A stretch of DNA of 64,000 nt from Zanthoxylum bungeanum (Eukaryota; Streptophyta; Magnoliopsida; Sapindales; Rutaceae), in the NCBI GenBank assembly GCA_019454045.1, contig SKCR01001887.1, forward strand, positions 52,778-116,777, in the 5' to 3' direction. How positions within the stretch are numbered: the first letter of the stretch is position 1; each line of letters opens with the position of its first letter. Below the pieces are notes generated by a model, which was not told where the DNA came from, ran no database searches, and saw nothing but the letters and a program-made list of their open reading frames with translations. Made by a program: the position numbers and the translations under genes. This document shows, one piece after another, positions 55,157 to 64,000 of this stretch.

Positions 55157-57321
55157 TGTTAGAATTAGTGCTTGTTGTGCTAATTTTTTATTAGATTTCC
55201 CTATAAATATAAATGTAAATATTTTATTTTGAATAAAATAAAGAGTTTCATCAATATATATTCTCTTTTTATATATAGTAAAGATGTAACTGACCCTAAA
55301 ATGATTAGTTATGATAGAGTTTCAAAAGGATTGCAACTAACATTGAGTTTCATTATAACAATATCATTTTTAAACAGTTCATGTTCAAGATTTACATTAC
55401 TTGGTCAGTAAAGTAAACCCGCAGAGATTGGTATATATCGTATATCAGAATATTAGATTCTAGTGATTTTTATCAGTAAACCACGAGTCTAGAGAGACTT
55501 GTATAGACATGTAGGTATTTATAGTGGATAAACACTGAATGACTCACATAAGATTCTTAATAGATGACACACCAATGTCATTAAAAACCTTCTCGAGTCG
55601 AATAGTATAATGGTACTTTAACTCGAGACATCACGGTGGACATATAAGTTATTCTCCACACTTTGATAACTGTAGCATCACCGACCTTCTTAGGTCAGAC
55701 CTCCGCCATTTCGTTGGGTTTGGACCGATGCTTAGTATATCCGATGTGTGTCAATAAAAAATATGTTAGGGCATATTTATCCTACATGTATTTGCGATCT
55801 GTTAAATCCATAGTCGTGGTACACTGCGGAAGCGAGTTCCGAGTGTTATTAAGAGATTGTCAATTTATAAATTGAATATATTATACCTTAGGGATTTGAC
55901 GTTTACATCTATGTCCTCGGTATAATATAGATTATCTGTGACATATGGATTATATACATGCAATGACGTCGACTTGTATAGTTCAACTAGATTATACGTA
56001 GTCGTCATAATTTACGAGTGGGTAAATTATAGACATGAAATTGGATTCCATGAAGGATAAACCTGAACTTGGAGAGTCCCATAATAAGAAGTGTACTCGA
56101 TGAGCACTTGGACAACACATTATAATTAATACAAACTATACATAATATTTTATCGAATTAAGCTAGTTAATTCGAATCGTTAAATCGGTAAATGAAAATA
56201 CATATGCATGGATTTTTTGGATTATTTTAATGTGTATTTGTATTTGATATATAATAAGATTATATACATATTTAAAAGCAAATGGTGAATTGACACTTAT
56301 GAAGCAAGTAAAATTAGTCTAATTAATGAATTAGATTATTATTAATATAAATGTTACAAGTGTCAAAGCTATTAATAATTAATATATATATGATATGTAA
56401 TATATATATTAAATATTATTCCATTTGTCACATTTCATTTCCAAGCATTTTTCATGATTAAAAATTGAAATGAAATGACCATTTAACCCCAAATTTTCAG
56501 CCACGTCAAACCCTAAGTATAGAAATGAAACTTGTTCATTTTTCTCTCACTTTTGGCTTTCAACAACACTTTACAAAGAGAGAAAATTGAGAGAAATCCA
56601 AAGATCAAGCAAGCTTAAGCAATTTTCTTTGAAAAATAAAGTATTTTTCTTAATCCTTTTTGCTTAGAAATGGTTTCTATTGTTTGGATCTTTGGCATAT
56701 GATGTTTTATTTATCTACATCTCTGAAAAATTGTGTTGAAATTATTGGTTGCTAAAAATAATGATTTTGATGCGTGTGTGAACTAGCTAATAAACTTGAT
56801 TAATGTAATATAAAATTATTTGAATTATATAATAACTAGTTCCCATTCTAGAGTGTTATGACCACTTTTGTGATACTTAGAATTATTCTTCAGTGATTCA
56901 TGTGTGGTGGCTTTGATTGGTGTTAAGATTAATATGAATAATATTGAGTAAATGGCAAAAAAGGGAAAAAAACGACGTTGCCCGGTGAATTTTTTTGCTC
57001 ACATGGTAAAGGCTGCCCAAACAGTGAATTGGTCATTGTTCAGGAAGCCCATGGACTGACCGATACTGGTGGGCTGATCGGGACAGCCCAGGTGGAGTCT
57101 CGGTTAGTCAGTTCCCCCAGAAACGCATTTTATGGAAAAACATTTTCATTAAAGTTTCATGATATTTTCTTAATTTATAATATCGTTACTTGATAATAAA
57201 AAAATATGTTTAAGTGAAATATTAATAAATTATTGGTATATAATATCGAATAATTTATTCAGTAAAATTTTTAAACTTATGATGTCGCGTAAACTGCAAT
57301 TCTGCAGCAAAAACCCCAACA
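55157..57321 (+). repeat. 5' LTR of a copia element
   Basis: 2165 bp, from TGTTAGAATTAGTGC to CAAAAACCCCAACA. Same family as the LTRs at 654 and 5969 (shared TTTGATAACTG, CGTTGGGTTTGGACCGATGC, TTTGACGTTTACATCTAT and TAGAGTGTTATG blocks). A primer-binding site follows directly. Confidence 0.75.
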
Positions 57322-57324
57322 AAA

Positions 57325-57340
57325 TTTGTATCAGAGCTGG
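57325..57340 (+). other. Primer-binding site, initiator tRNA-Met type
   Basis: TTTGTATCAGAGCTGG just after the LTR end; one mismatch in the core TGGTATCAGAGC. Confidence 0.7.
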
Positions 57341-58078
57341 TCTAATCCTGCATCCATTACATATTTCATGTTTGATATGTGATATGTGATATTTAATCCA
57401 ATTTATTATTTGCATATGCATATTAAATTAATTCGATTAATTTTGAATTATTTGACAATTTACGGAAAATCCCTTATTAATATGGCTTCAATGGCATTAT
57501 GTATGAGGTTGCATGTTTCTAGGTCCGTCTTGTCAATGCAGTTGTAAATAAATTATGTGGCTATATTCGAGAATGTGCAAAGATGTGAGGGGGGGTGTGT
57601 GTGGGGTGTGTGTGTGTGTGTGTGTATAGTATTAGATAAATTCAAGCGAAAGTGGAAATCCTAAACGTGCCAAAGTTGTCAGGATTACATACGTATATGG
57701 AATTTATCATTGACAAGTAAAGCCTTGATACGCCTCATTTTGAACGTACCAAAACTGTCACAATGAGAAACCTGCATGACCAAAACCTAAGAGTCATAAG
57801 TATGTGATTGACAATGGGTTATCTACCTAATGAATATATGTAAGTGAGAATGTGCCAAAATTGTGAGCCGAAATATATTCATAAGGTCCACTTCTTACTA
57901 TGAAATTTAATTTAATTATTAAATTCTTTGCATTCTCTTTGAGGATTATAGTTTTACATTAAATAGTGGGAGAGCATATTTTTGATTAAAATACTATGAT
58001 CTATTTGATGTTTATATGATATTGTATTAAACTCTTTTCAGGTAATAGTTTTTTCACTATCTATGTGATAGATTTGCA
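57341..58078 (+). other. Leader of the copia element
   Basis: Non-coding. It holds a G/GT microsatellite (57588-57626) and three CGTGCCAAAGTTGTC-like strings (about 57667, 57746, 57850). A related leader lies at 62230-63000 in the next element. Confidence 0.5.
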
Positions 58079-58960
58079 ATGGCGGCTTCTTCCTCAACTA
58101 ATCTGTTTGCTCGTATACTAGATACGAACAAGCTTAGAGGCTTAAAGAATTTCACATACTGGGAAATGGATTTGAGGATTGTCATTGATTCTAAAAAATT
58201 AGATATGTGTTGGAGAACCTGATACCCCTTGCTATACCAGAAGAGTCAACTAAAGAGAAAGTTGAGACTTTCCAAAAATGGAAGGTCGATGACATAAGAG
58301 TTAGTTCATACATTCTCAGTTTTTTGACTCCAGAGCTTAAAAATCAATATTATGATATTCCTTACGTATATAACATGATTACATTGCTCTAGAAACTATT
58401 TATGAATAAAGAACATGTATTAGTTAATAGAATAACAGTCGAACTATTCCACTCAAGACTATATGAGGGTCAGCTAGTAAGTCCACATGTGCTTCATATA
58501 ATCGATTTGATCGAACAATTGAGGTGATGTGATTTTCCTCTAAATGATAATCTAGGCTGGAGTGTGATTCTAGGCTTACTCCCGGGTCATTTCGCTAATT
58601 TGTGTTATATTTCAACATGAATACGATTCATTATTCTTATAGTGAATTACATATGATGCTTCAAATAACAGAGGAAGATTTAAAAAAAGGAGTTTCGATT
58701 CGCCTTCCAAAACCCATTTCACTTTCCATTTCTTCCCAGTTCAAGCCAAAAGGGAAGAAGAATGGAAATAATAAACGTGGTCCCAAAGTTCCTCCGCATG
58801 GTAAGATAGCAAAGTCCAAGAAAAATATTGAAGATAAATGTCATCACTGTAGTAAGATATGACATTGAAAGAGGAACTGTCATGACCATCTAGCCTAGAT
58901 TAGAAAAGAAAAGAAAAATCCTTCACATCAAGTATGTTTATTTTCCCTATTATTGATATC
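58079..58960 (+). pseudogene. Copia gag
   Basis: ATG at 58079 (MAASSSTNLFARI) followed by KNFTYWEMDLRIVIDSKKLD, then in the next frame PLAIPEESTKEKVETFQKWK and SSYILSFLTPELKNQY, matching the UBN2-type gag of plant copia elements. LYEGQLVSPHVLHIIDLIEQ and FNMNTIHYSYSELHMML follow. The zinc knuckle CHHC...H...NC near 58838-58880 carries two stops. Frameshifts near 58205 and 58600. Confidence 0.72.
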
Positions 58961-60300
58961 TCATTAGCTTGTGAAACTATGTATTTCAGTTGGATTTTAG
59001 ATTATGCTTATCCTATTCACATCTGTAATTTGTTACAATGGCTGAAGGAAAGTAGACAGCTAAAACATGGAGAAATGTAATTATATTTTGGGAGTGGTGA
59101 CTCTTTGGATACGGTAGCAGTAGGAGTTTACGAGATTCTCTTGTCTAGTGAGAGCTTTTTGTTGTATGAATGTTATTTTGTACCAAGATGTGAAACGAAT
59201 ATTATATTGATTTTTGTATTAAATACAAATGGATATGGTGTAAATATTAAAAATTGTTATATGTATTTATATGATAAGAATAATATTCAGATTATTGTGT
59301 GTCCAAATGAGTATGGTCATCACATTTTGCATACTTCACAAGATATTTTGAATACTAGGATTAATAAACGCAAATGGTCTGAAATAAATAACACGGAACT
59401 ATGGCATATGAGTTTGGTCATATAGGCGTGTGACGCCTAACTCAGTTGGTTAAGAATGGTCTGATTGAGAATTTAACCATTGAGCCTTATCCGACGAAAG
59501 GAAATTAGAAAGTCATGCATACATACATACACACTAACTTTGTTTTACAGGTTCTTGATATACAAAAGCTCAGGCTTCACTGCCTGTGCCATTCAATAAC
59601 AATGGTCCGTGAAATTGGAAGGAACCTACAACACAATCTGATCAGTTTACGGACCAGAAAGGAATGAAAGGAAATAGACAGTCAAAGGTTCTTACATGTG
59701 TCGCAGTGGTCAGGGTGAGTGTCAAAGGCTACGTCCTCGTTAAAGATAGAGACCGAACCTTCATAGCTTCTTGCATCCATGGTAAAATGACCAAAGTCTC
59801 ATTCACTGGTATATGACATTGGGACACTGACTTATTAGAACATATACATTTTGATGTATGTGGTCCTATGAGTCAGAGTGCTCATAATGGCATTTCATAC
59901 TTTTTTACTTTTATTGATGATTTATCATGGCATGGTTATGTTTATTTGAAGAAACATAAATTGGAAACCTTTGAAAAGTTCAAAGAATTTCGAAACGAAG
60001 TTGAAAAGCAGACTAGAAATATATTAAATTTCTTCGATCGGATCGAGGCAGTGAATATATGAGCGGTGAGTTAATTGATTATTTAAAAGCGAATGTGATT
60101 CTTGCTCAATATACTCCTCCGGGTATCAGATTTTATTATATATGGTTCGATTTATGTTGAGTTTCACAGACCTGCCATTTTACATAAGGGGATATGATCT
60201 TTTAACTGTCGCTCATCTTTTGAATAGAATTCCTTATAAAACTGTTCCTATGACTCCTTATCAAATATAGATAGGTAGGAAACCAAACCTTAAATATGTT
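58960..60300 (+). pseudogene. Copia protease and integrase
   Basis: The protease has SWILDYAYPIHICN where the catalytic LDTG is expected, so the active site is lost. ECYFVPRCETNIILI and ELWHMSLV (the start of the pre-integrase domain) follow. The integrase gives HFDVCGPMSQSAHNGISYFF, TFIDDLSWHGYVYLKKHKLE and FEKFKEFRNEVEKQT, later YMSGELIDYLKANVI-like codons in another frame. About 270 bp of unrelated sequence interrupts the domain at 59495-59770. Confidence 0.7.
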
Positions 60301-61112
60301 AGGGTTTGGGGCTGTCCTGCATACGTCAGAATGGCGCGGTAGGATAAAATTTTACCTCGAGGGTAAAATTTTAGATTTGTCGGATATCCTTCGAATTCAG
60401 AAAGATATTTATTCTATGATATCGAGCATCAAATTTGTTCTTAGCTCGCTTCGCCAAATTTCTAAAGATAGAATATTTGGCTGAAGGTGGTGATGAAGTA
60501 AAACCTGAAGCTGACGAACCACAAGAGGAACATGGGGTTCAAGTAGATGAGGAACTTTCTTCACATACACTCCGTATGTTCAGTAGGGTATCTAGACATC
60601 CTGAGCGCTTGTATTTATTACAAGATATGAGTCTTGATGTGCTCTTAGTAGAAGAGACTGACCCTTACACCTATAGAGAAGTGTGTTAGATATTGACTAT
60701 GTGAAGTGGCAAGAAGTCATGAAATCAGAGTTAGACTCTATGCATCAGAATCAAATATGGGACTTGATTCCGCTCCTTGAAGGAATTATTCCTATCAGCT
60801 GTAAATGGGTTTACAAGAGAAAGTGAGGGCCTGATGAAAAGGTTGAGACCTTTAAGGTCGGACTGGTAGCTAAAGGTTATACTTAGTGACCTGGTGTTGA
60901 CTATGATGAAACCTTTTCGTCACTTGTGATGCTAGAGTGTATTAGGATTTTGTTGGCTATTGCTGTTTACCATGACTACGAAATTTGGCAAATGGATCGA
61001 AAAACAGTTTTTTTAAATGGATTTCTTGATGAATAAATCTATATGGAACAGCTAGAGGGTTTTGTATCTAGAGAGAATTCGGGCATGGTTTGTAAGCTTA
61101 AAAAATCCATTT
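60300..61112 (+). pseudogene. Copia integrase end and truncated RT
   Basis: RVWGCPAYVR marks the end of integrase. Then an acidic linker, and RT codons WQEVMKSELDSMHQNQIWDL, CKWVYKR, GLVAKGYT, GVDYDETFSSLV and QMDRKTVFLNGFLDE. The Asp of the first RT motif is kept. The RT stops at 61112 before the YVDD motif, where LTR-like sequence begins. Multiple stops. Confidence 0.72.
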
Positions 61113-62211
61113 AATTTTTGGCCATACATTGGTCTAAAATATTAGAGTTTCTAGAGTTCTTCATTCACCAAATTTGGGAAAAATTAAAGGAAGGGCAATT
61201 AGAGTTTAAAGACTAAAATTAAGGTAATTTTAATTTTGTAGAAATTATTTTTTTGATTCCATTTATTTATATATATTTATTGATATATATATATTTATTG
61301 ATATATATATATATATATTTATTGATATATATTTATTGATATATATATATATATATATATATATTGATATATATATATATAAATAAATATATATTCCTCT
61401 AATTTTTCGTGATTAGAATTTAGAAATTCAAATTTAGGAACCCTATTATTTAAGCATGTGTAATTAATTGATTTAATTAGTGTAATTAAATCAATTAGGT
61501 TATTTGATAATCGGTTGTCATTTTAGAGTGTATCTACCACTTTAGTTGTGCTTAAAATTATTCTTAAGCACTTTGTACGTGGTGACTCTAGTTGGTGTAA
61601 TTTAATTTGAATTTGAGTGTGTAATTATAATTAATTTGATTAATTTATAAATTAATTCAAATTGGTGTAATTTATGAAATTGATGTGTTGTGAATGCAAT
61701 TGAGCATGTAATAATGCGTAGTAAAAATTCTCAAAATTTTCAGAATCAATCCGAATGAATTTTGGAATTTTCCATAAAACCGCACTTAGGGACAAAATCA
61801 TATTTTATTGAAATTACAGGAATCTGACCATTGCTACAGTGTTCTCCCACAATAGCAGTGTGAATTACATGTAGAAAAATTCTCGAAATTTTTGAAGTAT
61901 TTCGGAAATATTTTAGGAATTTTATGTACTAAGGGTAAAATGATATTTTGTCAAAATTTTCATAATTAACCAATGCTATAGTGAATGTGTTACACGAGAA
62001 ACAAATTAACGTGTAACTGCGGAAAGTGTTTTCGAAAATTTTGTTTTTAGTCTCTGCGTGAAATCCCTATTAATATTTGATATTAATGAATTATTTGGGT
62101 GAAATATGGATATATTAACGATATATGATATCAGTTAATTTATTTGTGCTAAATAATAATTTAAAGGTCAATTTTACCTGTCACCGCACTTCCGCCGTGG
62201 AAACCCCTACA
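61113..62211 (+). repeat. 3' part of a related copia LTR
   Basis: Contains a TTTTAGAGTGT..CTAC and GTGGTGACTCTAGTTGGTG block like the other copia LTRs, and ends GGAAACCCCTACA. TTAGTATCAAAGCGAG then follows as a diverged primer-binding site (62215-62230). Its 5' end is replaced by the RT junction at 61112. Confidence 0.6.
61249..61392. repeat. Compound (TA)n / TTTAT microsatellite
   Basis: Repeated ATATATTTATTGATATATAT units and pure TA runs inside the LTR. Confidence 0.8.
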
Positions 62212-63800
62212 AAATTAGTATCAAAGCGAGTCTGATTCTGCATCCATAATAAATTACAAACTAAATATAAGATATTAAAATCCAAATTAAAGATTACACA
62301 TGTAATTAATTTAGGTATTTCTTGAATCTTAATTTTGTCTTAACCAAAAATGTAACGAAGACTCAATCGTTAAATTAAGTCATGGTTTCCTTGGTAGAAT
62401 TGATTTGTCAAGAAATTGACCTAAATTAAATATATACATTTGATGTAGATCCATGTCAAAAAAGCCAATTTAGGAAAATCCCCATAATAAGGCTTGAGTA
62501 TTAGTACGTGATAGGGTGTTGTGCCTGCTACATGCCAAATCTGAGTATGTATGGTGAAAGGAAACTTGTTTACACTGGTAGAACTTATTTGATAAGAGAC
62601 AAAATTAAGTAAAAAAACATGCTAAGATAAGCCAACATAGTGAGTACCTTGAGAATGTCATTGACAAGTGTAGCCTTGAACACGCTCGAACCAAGATAAG
62701 CAAAAGCAGTGAGGATCGGAAACTGTTCAGGACCAAAATTAGGAGTCAAAGTGAGTGCGATCGACAATTGTTGTCTACCTGTTGGCATACGTAGGCTTCT
62801 ACGTGCAAAAACTGAGAAGCCGAAATATGGCCATGGGTCCAGTTCCTACTATAGAAGTGAATTTGATTATTGAATTCTCATTTCCCGTTGGGAATTACGG
62901 TATTATATAAAATAGTGGGATGTGCTGTTAGGTTAAAAATTCATGACCTAGATAGTTTCTATTATAATAAAAAAATGACCGCTCATGTCACTCTATAACC
63001 ATGTAGAAAATAATTTCTTCTGCAGTAAGGATTGACATAAATTTATTTGTCTTGAGACTATTAGCTAACATTAATAAAACTTCATTAAGTATTTGTTTGT
63101 TCGCCATGACATTCTTAGCTTTACTGACCTTTGGCGGTCAAGTGTCAGATATTGTTTGCTTGTAATTCATTTGCAACAGTTGTAAAAGTTTTGAAGGCAA
63201 TTAAGAAAGCTAAAGAAAGATGATACATATAGATATGTATATATAATATTGAATTTACAAACACGATAACTATGAGTATTTTATACTGCATCTCATGTCC
63301 AGTTGTAGAATAATATTGAATAACTATTTTAATATATGATATTAGGACTAATAGCATAAATATTATCATTTTTTGCCTTAAAAAAAGATTATAGTGTACA
63401 TATTTGGAATAGATCTTTATGCCTACACTATAGTGATAACATTTGGGAGTTATTTTTCATTGACAAATAATTGTTATACATTTGATACATCTAGTAGTGT
63501 CATTGACATAGAGATAAATATTAAGAATATGTTTGGTAATATATAAATAACTTAGAAATGTAGTTTATGAAATTTGGTCATTTAAGCACTAGTAGTTGCT
63601 TATCTTATGGTAAAAGATGGTGATACGAGATCACATGGGATATCTTTGTCAATTTAATAAATTTTATATTCATGTTTACAACAAAATTTCATGTAACCAA
63701 TGATTGTCATTGGACTACAAATTTATTGAAAAAAATATATTGGATGTATGTAGTTTAATAAATTTTATTGCTCTAGATAGTTTTACAAACTTTATAACTT
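62212..63800 (+). other. Leader and decayed gag/protease region of the last copia element
   Basis: From 62460 to 62900 it parallels the leader at 57470-57900 (GGAAAATCCCCATAATAAGG, CATTGACAAGTGTAGCCTTG, AGCCGAAATATGG). After 63000 no readable gag remains. A trace of pre-integrase sequence (AAATTTGGTCATTTAAGCAC) is visible near 63570. Confidence 0.45.
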
Positions 63801-64000
63801 TGTTAATAAATTATCATAACTTAGTTATATGTTTCTGAAGAAATACAGATTGAATAAATTGAAAGTTTTAAAGAAATTTCAATTTTTTCTAAGGAAACAC
63901 AGATCGAATCCTTTGACTGGTTCAAAGAGTTTCAATCTGAAGTTTGAAAACTTACTGATTCATCGTAAGTGTTTGAACTATTTAAAAATATTGATCAGAG
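63801..64000 (+). pseudogene. Copia integrase trace, runs off the window
   Basis: MFLKKYRLNKLKVLKKFQ and, in a second overlapping version, TQIESFDWFKEFQSEV both resemble YLKKHKLETFEKFKEFRNEV at about 59945-60000, suggesting a local duplication. Heavily mutated. Confidence 0.45.

Overview
This is nuclear DNA of a flowering plant, almost certainly a eudicot. It is AT-rich and built almost entirely of nested, decaying transposable elements: Ty1/copia, Ty3/gypsy of the Athila/Tat type, and L1-type LINEs. Only one apparently intact host gene is visible, a three-exon CCG-BINDING PROTEIN 1 (CBP1/MEE14-like) gene at 34187-35276. A receptor-like-kinase relic at 35744-38640 is cut in two by a copia element. 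This layout resembles gene-poor, pericentromere-like or otherwise silenced chromatin. Reading frames that begin with GTG or TTG were re-read from the first plausible ATG.

The most interesting object is a 9.6-kb LTR retroelement at 8462-18090. It has two closely matching LTRs of about 1.84 kb, a primer-binding site complementary to tRNA-Asp, and a probable 5-bp target duplication (ACTAA/GCTAA). Inside, in order, are gag, an aspartic protease, then a jump straight to the C-terminal tail of integrase (no RT, RNase H or integrase core). Next comes an unrecognised ORF (ORF-X), and then an intronless coding sequence for a LONELY GUY (LOG) cytokinin-activating enzyme, 217 codons with a single in-frame stop. 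It therefore looks like a non-autonomous retroelement that has captured a host cytokinin gene as cDNA. It sits inside the gag of an older copy of the same family (8068-8461 plus 18091-20700). That older copy shares the missing pol core and ORF-X, so this arrangement amplified as a family.

Region by region: 1-7770 is a pile of copia-type LTRs (two direct copies and one inverted, itself interrupted). 7985-20700 is the nested LOG-bearing family. 21440-22987 is a 5'-truncated LINE. 22990-27700 is an Athila-like gypsy internal region with an open integrase frame. 27757-30490 is the 5' end of a different gypsy element on the minus strand. 30495-31240 is a second LINE fragment. 31241-33770 is an array of short CATGTTTAATGCC-like units that reappears inverted. 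34117-35280 is CBP1. 35992-38537 is an internally deleted copia element with perfect CTAGA target duplications. 38753-40290 is a degenerate LTR with a 103-bp tandem duplication. 40329-45422 is a second non-autonomous gypsy element inserted in an older gag. 45966-49544 holds the 3' end of a third element. 50340-52720 is a gypsy gag-protease relic. 53723-54240 is a tandem array with a 50/51-bp period. 55157-61112 is a copia element with a full 5' LTR but truncated in RT, followed by a related one running off the window.

Three different non-coding blocks recur near the 3' ends of otherwise distinct gypsy elements here, which points to shared cis-acting RNA or DNA signals. All recognitions come from reading the sequence; no database search was run.
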